Origin: Rhodanobacteraceae bacterium
Lineage (GTDB): Bacteria; Acidobacteriota; Terriglobia; Terriglobales; Acidobacteriaceae
Length of the DNA: 64,000 nucleotides
Direction of reading: 5' to 3'
NCBI GenBank assembly: GCA_025350865.1
Contig: JANXWZ010000147.1
Location: 1-64,000 of the forward strand
This document shows, one piece after another, positions 1 to 8,767 of the stretch. How positions within the stretch are numbered: position 1 is the first letter of the stretch; every line of letters starts with the position of its first letter. The notes beneath the pieces are model-generated. The model made no database searches. It was not told the origin of the DNA and saw nothing but the letters and a program-made list of their open reading frames with translations. The translations under genes were made by a program, and so were the position numbers.

Positions 1-32
1 CTGCGCGGGGGGATGGGGGCACTGGTATGGGG

Positions 33-81
33 CCGGGTGCCCCATCTCAATCGATGAAGCCGATTGAGGTGGGGCACCCGG
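33..81. repeat. Large near-perfect hairpin
   Basis: The 21-base arms 33-53 and 61-81 are inverted repeats with a single mismatch and a 7-base loop (54-60). The arm contains GGGTGCCCCA, and the same GGGGCACCC word recurs in a second hairpin near 41.65 kb. It has no T-run, so a simple terminator is unlikely. It is either the 3' end marker of a gene lying to the left of the window or a dispersed palindromic repeat. Confidence 0.6.
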
Positions 82-157
82 AAGGGGGCGGGTACATCGA
101 CTGGTTCCGAGCGATTTTGGGTCGCACAATCCTTCGTTCGCGGCTAGAGTCTATACA

Positions 158-2563
158 TTGGGTAGTCCCGGTGGTGAGGTGGGTTTGGGCGTGTTTTCAC
201 GAGGCTGGGTTGTTGGATTGAGCGCATTGGCGCTGGCTGGCGGGTTGCCCGGCGGCGGACAGACCACGGCCGCCGAAACGGTCGGCAAGCACAAGCCAGC
301 AGTGGTGACCAAAGCCAAGCCAGGCGCGAAAACGGCGACAGCGAAAAAGCAGGCGACGACGGTTGCCAGTAACGCCAAGGGCAGGGCCGGTGTGCTGAAG
401 GGTTCGGCGGCGCATGCGACAACGGCCGTGAGTGCGACTGCAAAAGCCGCGACGGAGCGGTTGTCGCGGTTGAATAGCGCGTTTGTGGCTTCGGCGCAGC
501 TTCGGCCCATGGCTCAACAGCTTGCGACCACGCGGACGGCTGCGGCCTTTGCCGGCGTGACAAGCTATGCAGGCTCGCATCCGGGTGCGGGTGCGGCGAC
601 GGCTTATCTGGCGCTTGGCCATGCCTATGGGATTGAACATCGCTATGCGGATGCGGCTGACGCTTATCGCAAGGCCGGAGCCGTAAGCGGCGGCGCGGGC
701 GACGAGCTCAGCGACTACAGCGACTATCTGGGAGCGCAGGCCCTGATGGCGGCGAATCGCAGCGGCGAGGTGTTTCCGCTGCTGGATCGATTTGCCGAGC
801 GGCATCCGGAGAGCATCTTCGACGCCAACGCACCCCTGCTGCTGGCGAATGCGTTTATTCAGCAGAAGAACGGTACGGCTGCAATCCGGGTGCTGGAGCC
901 GATGCTGGGCACGCCGGAGGCGGAGCATGCCGAATTGAAGTACGCCTTGGGCCGGGCATACCAGACCGGCGGCGATACCACCAAGGCAGTGACACTTTTT
1001 CGCTCAGTGTTCACGGGACGGCCGCTGGCGTCTGAGGCGTCGTCCTCGCTTGCACAGTTGATCGCGATGGGCATGACTCCGAGTGCGGCGGAACGCAAGG
1101 TGCGGGCCGATGCGCTCTTCAATGCGAAGCGATATGTGGAGGCGAATGCGGAGTACAGCACGATTCGCAACGACCACACGCTCTCGGAAGCAGACCGTGA
1201 TGCACTGCAGATCTACAGCGCGGTGTGCGATTTGAAGATGAAGCGCCTGGGCCGGAACGAGGCTCAAAAGCTACCCGCAACCGGCGACGATAGTGCCGCG
1301 TTGAAGCTCTACCTGCTGGCCGAAATTTCCCGAACGGAGAAGGATCGGGTGGGTCACGACGCAATCATCGCGCAGATGGTGGCGAAGTTTCCGAACAGCC
1401 GATGGCTTGAGGAGGCGTTGTATTCGGGCGGCAATATGTATCTGCTGACTCACGATACAGACCAGGCGATGTACCACTACCAGACGCTGGTGGATCGCTT
1501 TCCGCTGAGTGTTTATGCGCCTTCGGCACACTGGCGCGTGGCGTGGATGAACTATCGGTTGCGGAAATACACCGATGCTGCCAGGTTGATGGACGAGCAG
1601 ATTGTCCGCTATGGCGCAGGGCAGGAAGCCCCGAGTGCGCTGTATTGGCGAGGGCGAATCTATGAAGATCAGGCGCATGATTTTGCGCAGGCGGCGAACT
1701 ACTATCGCGCCCTGAATGCGACCTACACGAACTACTACTACGGCTATCTGGCTCGGCAGCGGCTGGCTGTGGTGGGGCATCAGGCGGAGGTCGCGCCGGC
1801 AGCGGCTCTGGCTTCGGTGCGGAAGTTTACGATCCCGGACCTGGTGGGGACGGTCCCGCAGGATGATCCGCATTTGATCAAGGCGAAGCTGCTGGCGAAT
1901 GCTGCGCTGAATGAATACATCGGGCCCGAGATCGCGGCAGGAGCGGGTGCAACGCAGTGGGGTGCACTGGCTCAGGCTCAGATTTACGCTTCGTACGGGG
2001 AGTATTCACGGTCGCTGCAGGCACTGAAGAAGTCGGGAATTTCGTTCTTTGCGATTCAGCCGAGCAAGTTGCCGCAGGAGTATCTGAAGCTGATGTTCCC
2101 ACAGCCGTATTGGAGCGACCTGGTCAACGATGCGGGGAAGAATGGCCTCGATCCCTACCTGGTCGCCTCGCTGGTCCGGCAGGAGTCGGAGTTCAATCCG
2201 GGTGCGGTCAGTCCGGCACATGCCTATGGCCTGATGCAGTTACTTCCGTCGGTCGGTAAGGAGAATGCCAAGAGGGAAGGGCTCAAAGGGTTTCAGACCG
2301 CGATGTTGCTGAATCCTGCGACGAACCTGCAGCTTGGAACGCGGAATCTGAAATCCGTTCTGGACCGGTTTGGGGGGCAGCCGGAGTACGCGCTGGCAGC
2401 GTACAACGCCGGTGATGTTCCGGTACGGCAGTGGATGGGCAGCGGCGAGTACAAGGATATTGCCGAATTCGTGGAGTCGATTCCGTATACCGAGACCCGG
2501 GAGTATGTGCAGGCGATCATGCGCAACCGGGAGATGTATCGCGCGCTTTACTCGTCAAAGTAG
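158..2563 (+). CDS. Lytic murein transglycosylase with TPR repeats (Slt70-like)
   Basis: Exported muramidase-type enzyme that cleaves peptidoglycan glycan strands with formation of 1,6-anhydro-muramic acid. A hydrophobic signal segment lies near residues 15-30, followed by an Ala/Lys-rich linker to about residue 110. A long alpha-superhelical TPR region comes next, and the C-terminal SLT domain starts around residue 655. In that domain the RQESEF motif places the catalytic glutamate at E676, followed by the family's AYGLMQLLP and AAYNAG motifs. The 801-residue length is longer than E. coli Slt70 because of the low-complexity linker. The start is TTG at 158; GTG at 179 would still leave a complete signal peptide and is a real alternative. 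It stands alone, followed by a tRNA gene. The family call is firm; the exact start is not. Confidence 0.9.
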   Translation: MGSPGGEVGLGVFSRGWVVGLSALALAGGLPGGGQTTAAETVGKHKPAVVTKAKPGAKTATAKKQATTVASNAKGRAGVLKGSAAHATTAVSATAKAATERLSRLNSAFVASAQLRPMAQQLATTRTAAAFAGVTSYAGSHPGAGAATAYLALGHAYGIEHRYADAADAYRKAGAVSGGAGDELSDYSDYLGAQALMAANRSGEVFPLLDRFAERHPESIFDANAPLLLANAFIQQKNGTAAIRVLEPMLGTPEAEHAELKYALGRAYQTGGDTTKAVTLFRSVFTGRPLASEASSSLAQLIAMGMTPSAAERKVRADALFNAKRYVEANAEYSTIRNDHTLSEADRDALQIYSAVCDLKMKRLGRNEAQKLPATGDDSAALKLYLLAEISRTEKDRVGHDAIIAQMVAKFPNSRWLEEALYSGGNMYLLTHDTDQAMYHYQTLVDRFPLSVYAPSAHWRVAWMNYRLRKYTDAARLMDEQIVRYGAGQEAPSALYWRGRIYEDQAHDFAQAANYYRALNATYTNYYYGYLARQRLAVVGHQAEVAPAAALASVRKFTIPDLVGTVPQDDPHLIKAKLLANAALNEYIGPEIAAGAGATQWGALAQAQIYASYGEYSRSLQALKKSGISFFAIQPSKLPQEYLKLMFPQPYWSDLVNDAGKNGLDPYLVASLVRQESEFNPGAVSPAHAYGLMQLLPSVGKENAKREGLKGFQTAMLLNPATNLQLGTRNLKSVLDRFGGQPEYALAAYNAGDVPVRQWMGSGEYKDIAEFVESIPYTETREYVQAIMRNREMYRALYSSK

Positions 2564-2586
2564 GCCCTGATTTAGCATGAAGACTG

Positions 2587-2673
2587 GCCCGAGTGGTGAA
2601 ATCGGCAGACACAGCGGACTTAAAATCCGTCGCCCTTTAGGGAATGGGGGTTCAAGTCCCCCCTCGGGCACCA
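2587..2673 (+). tRNA. tRNA-Leu (anticodon TAA)
   Basis: Class II tRNA. The acceptor arms are GCCCGAG (2587-2593) and CTCGGGC (2663-2669), with discriminator A and an encoded CCA (2671-2673). The anticodon loop CTTAAAA (2619-2625) has TAA at 2621-2623. There is a long variable arm, and the T-arm GGGGG-TTCAAGT-CCCCC is perfect. The 87-base length fits leucine isoacceptors. Confidence 0.97.
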
Positions 2674-2844
2674 GAATCTCTTCAAGCTATGTTTTAAGCG
2701 GATGGCCGTGATGCCGAACATCGCTGCTGGTAATCGTACAGTGTCGCGAGGTAGAATCCGCTGCGCACTGTCTGCGGTGATTGCGTTCGTCCATAAGACG
2801 ACCAAGAGTATCCCCGGCAGCATTGCAAATTGGAGATAAGCATC

Positions 2845-3951
2845 GTGAAGATCACGCTCGCTGTTGCCCTACTGTTCGTCGGCACATCCCTGCTGGCCCA
2901 GGCTCCCCCGCCAACCGGTGCTACCCCTCAGGATCTGCTTCAGGGGGAACCCGAAACGCAGCTCCAGGACAGGACTCTTCGACGCCCGGCTTTAGAAGTT
3001 CCGAGCATGACGAATGAGCGTGAGCCGCCGTCGAACATGCAGACAGGTGTGTCTGCCGATCGCTACATTGGCGACGCCACCAAGTCGCCTTCGCGCCAGT
3101 GGCACAACGTGATGTTTACGCAGAACCTGCTGCGCAAAGGCAATCCCGACGCGACCACGCCGGGTGATCCCGGCGCTGTTCTTCGCTATAACAAGTCTCT
3201 CGACCTTGCCACACTTCCGGCTAGAAACATCACGCCACTTACCCAGCTTCCCGACCAGTTTGTCATGTATGTCGAGAGCGGTCAGGGGCGGCTGGACGAC
3301 GGCAAGCAGTATTGGGATTTGCATGAGGGCATTGCAATTCTGATGCCGCCTGATGCGATGCATCGCTTCACCAATACGGGAGCGGAGCCGCTGAAGATGC
3401 TCGTGCTCACCTGCACCATGGACAACGTCACGCCACGCAAGGACATCCTGGTTCGCGATACGAACCTTATGGCGATGAGCGAGCAGAATGTCCACTGGAG
3501 CAACATGAGCAAGTACATCTTCCTCGGGCCCGACGGAATCTCCGAGCAGGATCATGTGCTGCTGGTCTATATGGGGCCGATGACAATCGCCGGGCCGCAT
3601 GCGCATACTCCGCCTCAGGAAGAGATCTGGACGAAGGTGAGCGACGGCCCCGCGCTGATGCAGGTGGGCAGCGAAATTCGCAACTGGACTATGAACATGG
3701 CGGTACTCGCGCCGCCTAACGGCAGGACGGTGCATGCGGCCTCGAACCTGAGCCCCGACAAGATCCAATACTGGTTCTACTTCGGGCGGCTCAACTTTCC
3801 CAACGCGTCACAGCCCGCTCTTGCTCCGCCAGCGCAGGCTGCTGGTGCGGCGCCGCGTGGTCCGAACCCGTTTATTGCTCAGGCTCTGGCACGCTCGACG
3901 GTTGCAGGGAAGGCTCTTGCCTCGCTGCCAGCGGATGCATATCACTGGTAG
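2845..3951 (+). CDS. Secreted two-cupin-domain protein
   Basis: Protein of about 368 residues with an N-terminal signal peptide (hydrophobic residues about 5-20, ending near LLAQA). Two cupin barrels follow. The first, around residues 130-195, has the pattern G-x-L-x-x-G ... P-x-x-x-x-H-x-F but no HxH pair. The second, around 245-310, has GPHAHTPPQEEIW, the expected H-x-H-x5-E type metal site. The start is set at GTG 2845 because GGAG lies 9 bases upstream; the upstream in-frame TTG at 2830 has no ribosome site. It is homologous by layout to each half of the four-cupin protein at 12160-13908, so it probably acts on a related ligand in the periplasm. Substrate and reaction are unknown. No copy of the locus operator was seen upstream. 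Confidence 0.8.
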   Translation: MKITLAVALLFVGTSLLAQAPPPTGATPQDLLQGEPETQLQDRTLRRPALEVPSMTNEREPPSNMQTGVSADRYIGDATKSPSRQWHNVMFTQNLLRKGNPDATTPGDPGAVLRYNKSLDLATLPARNITPLTQLPDQFVMYVESGQGRLDDGKQYWDLHEGIAILMPPDAMHRFTNTGAEPLKMLVLTCTMDNVTPRKDILVRDTNLMAMSEQNVHWSNMSKYIFLGPDGISEQDHVLLVYMGPMTIAGPHAHTPPQEEIWTKVSDGPALMQVGSEIRNWTMNMAVLAPPNGRTVHAASNLSPDKIQYWFYFGRLNFPNASQPALAPPAQAAGAAPRGPNPFIAQALARSTVAGKALASLPADAYHW

Positions 3952-3954
3952 CAG

Positions 3955-5034
3955 TTATGATTTGAAATCCGCAGCGGTATAAGCGTCCGGCTTCCACGAG
4001 GGAATCGCCCAATCCGCGGGAACGGACTCGATCTTGACCGGTGCGCCATTTTTTAACATCTTCGAGTAATAGGCGGCCTGCAGGCAGCGAAACTTCTTGC
4101 GCATCACTTCCATCGGCTGATATAGCGTGCGCTTTTCGAATGTCTTCTGGATATCCATCAACTGACCGAAAAACCTTGTCACGGAGTCCGAGCCGGCCGG
4201 AATGCTGGACGCAACGTTGTACTGTTTGCCGATGATGTTGAAGGAGAAGAGGTCGGTTCCCGCGCCAAGCATGGAGAGGACGAACGGCTTCCGCTTTTCG
4301 GCTGCGGGATAGAAGTAATCGACATTGAGGAATCCCGTCTTCACAACATCATCGGTGTTCATGCTGATGGACTCGACGTCGTAGCCGAGAATCTTCATCA
4401 TCAGGTACGGAATGTGGAAGTGGGGTTCATCGGGAATTTCAGCTGTGGCAAAGGCTCCCAGCACATCGCCCGCTGCCTTGAGCTGACGGATTGCGACGTT
4501 TGCGTGATCGAAGTGTTCGAAGGGAACAGTCGCCATAATCGGCGTGCTGTGCTTGGCCGCGAGATCGAGCATCTCGTCCATGTGGACCAACGTGTCCGAC
4601 CAGTGCCGCTGCAGGAAACTGGGGATTCCGGCCTGAATGTAGGGCCTGAGAACGAGGTGTTGCCAGGGCGAAAGCACGAGATCGCCGACCATAACGGCAT
4701 CTACTTTGCCGACCATGGCGTCGTAGCGATCGACCACTTCACATTCCCACTTGTCGGCAAACGCTTGCGCTTTTTTCTTGTCTTTGTCCCATACGTAGGC
4801 GGGGCGCATACGCAGCAGGTTGGTCTCCTCGTACCTTCCCTTGGGGCTGAGAAGATTGGCCCAGATATCCCAGAACGAATAGTCGAGACCGAGGGCTCCG
4901 ATCTTCATCACAGGAATCGACGTTGCCACCGGCATCAGGGCGGAGGCGCCACTCGTGGTCACCAACGCGGCGGCTGTACCTGCTCCCGCCATTCTCAAAA
5001 AGTCGCGCCTGCCTGGGCGCAAAGTGCTCAACAT
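3955..5034 (-). CDS. Tat-exported Gfo/Idh/MocA-like oxidoreductase
   Basis: Protein of 359 residues with a twin-arginine leader (GRRDFLRMAG, residues 8-17), so it should be exported folded with its cofactor. A Rossmann-like N-terminal half reads KIGALGLD, then DRYDAMVGKVDAVMVGD, as in Gfo/Idh/MocA dehydrogenases that oxidise sugars or inositols with NAD(P). The usual EKP lysine motif is replaced by QRHWSD around residues 142-147, so classical catalysis is doubtful. AAGDVLGAF and the C-terminal YYSKMLKNG-type segment fit the family's second domain. AAGGAG stands close before the ATG at 5034, and a TATAAT -10 is readable on the minus strand (5077-5072). It converges on the two-cupin gene with a 3-base gap. 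Fold call moderate; substrate unknown. Confidence 0.7.
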   Translation of the reverse strand: MLSTLRPGRRDFLRMAGAGTAAALVTTSGASALMPVATSIPVMKIGALGLDYSFWDIWANLLSPKGRYEETNLLRMRPAYVWDKDKKKAQAFADKWECEVVDRYDAMVGKVDAVMVGDLVLSPWQHLVLRPYIQAGIPSFLQRHWSDTLVHMDEMLDLAAKHSTPIMATVPFEHFDHANVAIRQLKAAGDVLGAFATAEIPDEPHFHIPYLMMKILGYDVESISMNTDDVVKTGFLNVDYFYPAAEKRKPFVLSMLGAGTDLFSFNIIGKQYNVASSIPAGSDSVTRFFGQLMDIQKTFEKRTLYQPMEVMRKKFRCLQAAYYSKMLKNGAPVKIESVPADWAIPSWKPDAYTAADFKS

Positions 5035-5113
5035 TGCTGTTCTCCTTTTGTCCGTTCCGTTGACGCCGCCGATTATAGCTGCGAGTCATCGATCAAGAGT
5101 ACGCTCTTCAGGC

Positions 5114-5143
5114 TTGACCTGTATGACAGGACTCTGCTATGTT
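5114..5143 (+). promoter_or_regulatory. Regulon promoter copy 1 with CCTGT-N3-ACAGG operator
   Basis: The -35 is TTGACC (5114-5119) and the palindrome CCTGTATGACAGG occupies 5118-5130, overlapping the end of the -35. The extended -10 is TGcTATGTT, with TATGTT at 5138-5143 after an 18-base spacer. It faces the TIM-barrel gene at 5255. Repressor binding here would exclude RNA polymerase. The same architecture recurs five more times in the next 12 kb. Confidence 0.8.
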
Positions 5144-5254
5144 TCCGCCTGATTGTGAAGGCCTTTTTTCGTCTCTCCGCAGAATTATTGCTTGACCACA
5201 TAGCCATCCCCGGCACTGCCTGCAGTTCATGAAAATGGAGAATCATCAAGCGCT

Positions 5255-6322
5255 ATGACACTATCTCGACGTGATTTTTTTGCAAGTGCAGGAGCTGCTG
5301 CAGGCGCGCTGGTTGCACCATCTGAGCTTGGCGCCCAAACGCCCAAGGCGTCTAAAGTGGCAGGATTGCCTCCGGTCTGGGGTGAGGATTTTCTGTATCA
5401 GTGGAGCCCGCCGGAGAATGTGAAACGCGATCTCACTCCGGGGCCAAATGTTATCCGGCTGAGCAACAGCGTGGACATCACCAACCGTGAAGGCACGGAT
5501 TATGACGAGATGTTCAAAACCATGCGCGCCGGCGGTTGGACTGCCTGTGAGGCTGCGTCCGCAGGATGGCTGAGCAGGACGATGCCTGATTCTGAAATCA
5601 CGGAAATGAAGAAGCAACTCAAGGCTAATGATGTTTACTTCTACAACATCCATTGCGCCGGCAATATCATCGCCCCGGGCTCGGAGGCCGAGCAGTGGCA
5701 GCGGCACATCGTCGACGCGATCAATTCTGCGGACGCCTGCGGCTGCAAGATGGTACTCACCCACACAGGCAGCATGTTTCCCGGCCGGGACCGCGCACAC
5801 CCGCTGAACTGGAGCAAGTATGCGTGGGAGAGGTCAGTTACTGCGCTGAAGAACATCTGCAAGGCGACTGCGGGCAGCAAAATACTGATCGGCATTGAAC
5901 CGGTGAACACCGAGGCAATCAATAATCCGTGGGCGATGAAGCGACTGCGGGACGATGTTGGCGATCCGCGCATCGTGTGCGGCCTTGATATCACCAACAT
6001 GGTCAACGCGGGCGTGGCCTTCCGGATGACGGAGCTGATGAACACGACCTTCGAGCTGCTGCATGGAATGATCGGTTATATCCACGCCAAGGACTATGTG
6101 TGGGACCAGATGCTGCCGGGCATGGATTGGGCGATGAACGGCACGGGCAACATGGACTACGAGGTTTTTCTCGCTCACATCAGCCGGATGACGGATCCGA
6201 TCATGTACGTGGAGTTCCTGAGCTCTGCTGAGGAATATCAGCAGGCGCAGCGGAATATCCGAGCGATCGCCAGCAAAATCGGAGTCAAAATACACGGTAC
6301 CCAGCAGCCGCTGCAAGCGTAG
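5255..6322 (+). CDS. Tat-exported TIM-barrel protein, sugar isomerase/epimerase superfamily (copy A)
   Basis: Protein of 355 residues with Tat leader LSRRDFFAS. The body matches the xylose-isomerase-like (AP_endonuc_2) TIM barrel. Likely metal or acid-base residues sit at strand ends: NIHCAGN, LTHTGSM, GIEPVN, GYIHAKD and MYVEFLSS. Members isomerise or epimerise sugars, or cleave oxidised glycosides. Export is unusual for the family and implies a periplasmic unphosphorylated substrate. It is almost identical to the protein at 15612-16682. The gene begins an apparent operon with the small secreted protein at 6369 and the transporter at 6981, driven by the promoter at 5114. The fold is secure; the reaction is inferred only. 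Confidence 0.82.
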   Translation: MTLSRRDFFASAGAAAGALVAPSELGAQTPKASKVAGLPPVWGEDFLYQWSPPENVKRDLTPGPNVIRLSNSVDITNREGTDYDEMFKTMRAGGWTACEAASAGWLSRTMPDSEITEMKKQLKANDVYFYNIHCAGNIIAPGSEAEQWQRHIVDAINSADACGCKMVLTHTGSMFPGRDRAHPLNWSKYAWERSVTALKNICKATAGSKILIGIEPVNTEAINNPWAMKRLRDDVGDPRIVCGLDITNMVNAGVAFRMTELMNTTFELLHGMIGYIHAKDYVWDQMLPGMDWAMNGTGNMDYEVFLAHISRMTDPIMYVEFLSSAEEYQQAQRNIRAIASKIGVKIHGTQQPLQA

Positions 6323-6368
6323 ATGGCGTGTGAACGAGAAGTAGACCGAAGAGGATGAGAACAGCCCT

Positions 6369-6935
6369 ATGAGAAAACTCCTGATGCTTGGCATGCTCTT
6401 CCTGCCGACGCTGGCAATCGCCGCCCAACCGGACTTCAGTGGCACCTGGGCCCGGGACGCAGCTAACAGTGACCGTGTGCCCGATCTGGCGTACTGGATG
6501 ACCAGGGTGGCTCCTACCCCTCCGAGGGCGGGTGGCGGACAGCGCCCGGTCCCGGTTGTGCTGCTTACGGTCCATCAGGATGCAAAAGGCTTGAAGGTCG
6601 TCGACCCACAAAGCGCGATCCACGAATACACGCTGGAGAGCGACGGCGGTACGCACACCAAGACGATGGACACGGGTATTCAGAAGGCCCAGGTCACTGC
6701 GAAGCTACAGGGAGATACCCTGGTGATCGAGACCTCTGAGCCGTTTGGCGGCATGCCCGGGAACGTTACTTTGAAGGTCAAAGAAGTATGGTCCCTCTCG
6801 CCCGACGGTAAGTCGTTGACCATCGTTACGACGCGAGACATCCCGGCGAGACATCAGGAATATAAGCAGGTATACACGCAGACCAAGGATCAGCCGGGCA
6901 CGATCTGCTCCGATGGATGCGTTGTTCCCAAGTAA
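6369..6935 (+). CDS. Small secreted protein with FSGTW motif (copy A)
   Basis: Protein of 188 residues with a Sec signal peptide ending near AIAAQ. The mature part opens with PDFSGTWARD, the lipocalin/START-like beta-barrel opening seen in many acidobacterial secreted proteins. It continues as alternating beta-strand-like segments such as VTLKVKEVW and TIVTTRD. A paired cysteine motif CSDGC closes the chain. It lies 46 bases after the TIM-barrel gene, and its paralog at 16719 lies equally close behind the paralogous TIM-barrel gene, so the two products probably work together, perhaps as a substrate-binding or accessory subunit. No enzymatic motif recognised. Confidence 0.65.
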   Translation: MRKLLMLGMLFLPTLAIAAQPDFSGTWARDAANSDRVPDLAYWMTRVAPTPPRAGGGQRPVPVVLLTVHQDAKGLKVVDPQSAIHEYTLESDGGTHTKTMDTGIQKAQVTAKLQGDTLVIETSEPFGGMPGNVTLKVKEVWSLSPDGKSLTIVTTRDIPARHQEYKQVYTQTKDQPGTICSDGCVVPK

Positions 6936-6980
6936 GCTCCATACCGTCTACTCATCTCTTACAGGGAGGAAGGTTCACCC

Positions 6981-8309
6981 ATGACCAGCGCTCCCGGAGA
7001 CACTATGTCCGATGCCATTTCGGCTCCACGCCCTGCACGGATCCGATATTTTCTTTGCGCGTGGCTGTTTGTACTGAGTGCGATCTCGTTCTTCGACCGC
7101 ACCAACATTTCTATTGCCGCTCCCCAACTGAGCCATGAGTTCGGTTTGGGCAATCAGCAACTCGGCTGGGTCTTCTCTGCCTTCCTTGTCGGCTATGCCA
7201 GTTTCCAGATTCCTGCAGGGATGCTCGCTGTGCGCTTCGGGCCGCGACGGATGCTCGCCGGAGGGGTTGTGGTCTGGGCGCTGTGCAACGTGCTGACGGC
7301 ACTACTGCCGCCCGGCTTTGCCCACGCGGTCATCCTGCTGTTCGCTGTGCGCTGCGCACTGGGAGTGGCAGAGGCCGGCATCTATCCAGCCGCGAACCAA
7401 TTCGTCGCTCGGTGGGTCCCCCAGAGGGAGCGCGGGTTCGTCAACGGACTCATCTTTGCCGGGATTGGGGCGGGTAGCGGCCTGGCACCGCCGCTGCTGA
7501 CGTGGATCATCCTGAGCCACGGATGGCGTTCGGCCTTCTGGTTCGATGCTGTGCTCGGTGTCTTCGGCGCCACGGTCTGGTGGATCATCGCACGCGATCG
7601 CCCCGAAGATCACCCCCGCATCAGTGCCGCCGAGAAGGAGGAGATTCGCCAGGGCCTCACCTCGTTTGCCAACACGGCTGGCGCAGCCCACGTGAAGGAC
7701 CGCAGCATCTCGTGGCGCGTCATGTTCTCGCGGATCGACCTTCCCGCGCTGATGCTCAGCTACTTCGCCCTGGGTTACACGTCGTGGGTCTTCTTCAGCT
7801 GGTTCTTCCTCTATATGGCGCAGGCGCGTGGGTTGAACCTCAAGACCAGCGCCGAATTCACCATGATGCCCTTTGCGTGCATGACCGTCTTTTGCCTGAG
7901 CGGAGGCTTTACCTCGGACGTGCTCACCCGCAAACGCGGGTTGCGCGTCGGCCGATGCTTTCTGGCGTCGGTGTCGATGTTGCTCACCGCAATCTTTCTG
8001 GTGGCCGGGTCACGTGTGCCGGATGCCTTCACCGCCGCAATTCTGCTGTCGCTGGGAGCGGGGTGCCTCTACTTTGGGCAGAGTGTCTTCTGGTCTGTCT
8101 CCACCGACCTGGCCGGCAAGAACTCGGGTGTGTTTTCGTCGATCATGAATATGAGTTGCCAGATCGGCGGGGCATTGACAGCCTCACTCACACCCTGGCT
8201 GGCGGCGCGCTACGACTGGAAAATGCCGTTTTCCGTTGCCGCCACGCTGGTTCTGCTGGGATCCCTGGCGTGGCTTCTGGTGCATCCTGAGAGACCGCTC
8301 GAAGTATAG
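6981..8309 (+). CDS. MFS transporter, anion:cation symporter family
   Basis: Protein of 442 residues with about 12 membrane segments. It has the FDRTNISIAAP motif at the end of helix 1 and FGPRRMLAGG between helices 2 and 3. Both are typical of the ACS family that imports glucarate, galactonate, hexuronates and related organic anions with protons. AGGGAGG lies about 9 bases before the ATG at 6981; the next ATG, MSDAIS, is a weaker alternative. It sits downstream of the TIM-barrel/secreted-protein pair and should carry the product of periplasmic processing across the inner membrane. The family call is good; the cargo, probably an acid sugar, is inferred. Confidence 0.88.
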   Translation: MTSAPGDTMSDAISAPRPARIRYFLCAWLFVLSAISFFDRTNISIAAPQLSHEFGLGNQQLGWVFSAFLVGYASFQIPAGMLAVRFGPRRMLAGGVVVWALCNVLTALLPPGFAHAVILLFAVRCALGVAEAGIYPAANQFVARWVPQRERGFVNGLIFAGIGAGSGLAPPLLTWIILSHGWRSAFWFDAVLGVFGATVWWIIARDRPEDHPRISAAEKEEIRQGLTSFANTAGAAHVKDRSISWRVMFSRIDLPALMLSYFALGYTSWVFFSWFFLYMAQARGLNLKTSAEFTMMPFACMTVFCLSGGFTSDVLTRKRGLRVGRCFLASVSMLLTAIFLVAGSRVPDAFTAAILLSLGAGCLYFGQSVFWSVSTDLAGKNSGVFSSIMNMSCQIGGALTASLTPWLAARYDWKMPFSVAATLVLLGSLAWLLVHPERPLEV

Positions 8310-8318
8310 GCGTTGACG

Positions 8319-8348
8319 TTGACCTGTATAACAGGCGTTTGCTAGACT
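8319..8348 (+). promoter_or_regulatory. Regulon promoter copy 2
   Basis: The -35 is TTGACC (8319-8324), palindrome CCTGTATAACAGG (8323-8335), extended -10 TGcTAGACT with the hexamer at 8343-8348 and an 18-base spacer. It starts 9 bases after the transporter stop and faces the cytochrome c gene at 8390. Confidence 0.8.
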
Positions 8349-8389
8349 GACGGTGTCTCTTCCGAGGCGTCCCTGGGGAACGCTGGCCT

Positions 8390-8767
8390 ATGAAGTTCAA
8401 TGCATGGTCGCTCATGTTACCGTTGGCCGTAGGGGTTCTGCTTGTACCCGCGAGTTCGTATCGCGGTGTCGCACAGCAGGCGCCGCCCGCTGCCAAGGAA
8501 GAGCTGCCGGCCGGTCCGGGCCGCGATCCATTCCTGCGCATCTGCACGGGCTGCCACGCCGCCTCCGTGGTCACATCTGAGCGCCATACCGCAGGGAGCT
8601 GGTCGAACATCATTGACGCAATGCGTGCACGCGGAGCCAACGGTTCCGACGACGATATGGACAAGATCACAGACTGGCTCGCGGCTAATTACCCGCCCAA
8701 ACCAGAGCCGGACAAGCCGCCGCCGCCTGCTCTCTGGCGCTGGAACTACTTATCAAAGAATCGATAA
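8390..8767 (+). CDS. Small exported mono-heme cytochrome c
   Basis: Protein of 125 residues with a signal peptide (hydrophobic residues about 7-22). One heme-binding CTGCH motif lies at residues 52-56, and a candidate distal methionine in the DDDMDKITDWL helix. The layout resembles the small cytochrome c subunits that accept electrons from periplasmic dehydrogenases. The quinoprotein dehydrogenase encoded at 10147 has no heme domain of its own and shares the same promoter type, so it is the obvious electron donor (inference). The Pro-rich tail, residues about 103-115, is unusual. The 3' end overlaps the convergent gene by 22 bases. Confidence 0.85.
   Translation: MKFNAWSLMLPLAVGVLLVPASSYRGVAQQAPPAAKEELPAGPGRDPFLRICTGCHAASVVTSERHTAGSWSNIIDAMRARGANGSDDDMDKITDWLAANYPPKPEPDKPPPPALWRWNYLSKNR

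Noticed and set aside
4414-5232. A 272-codon plus-strand frame
   Set aside because: It is mostly antisense to the Tat-exported Gfo/Idh-like gene and runs through the regulon promoter at 5114; no protein features.
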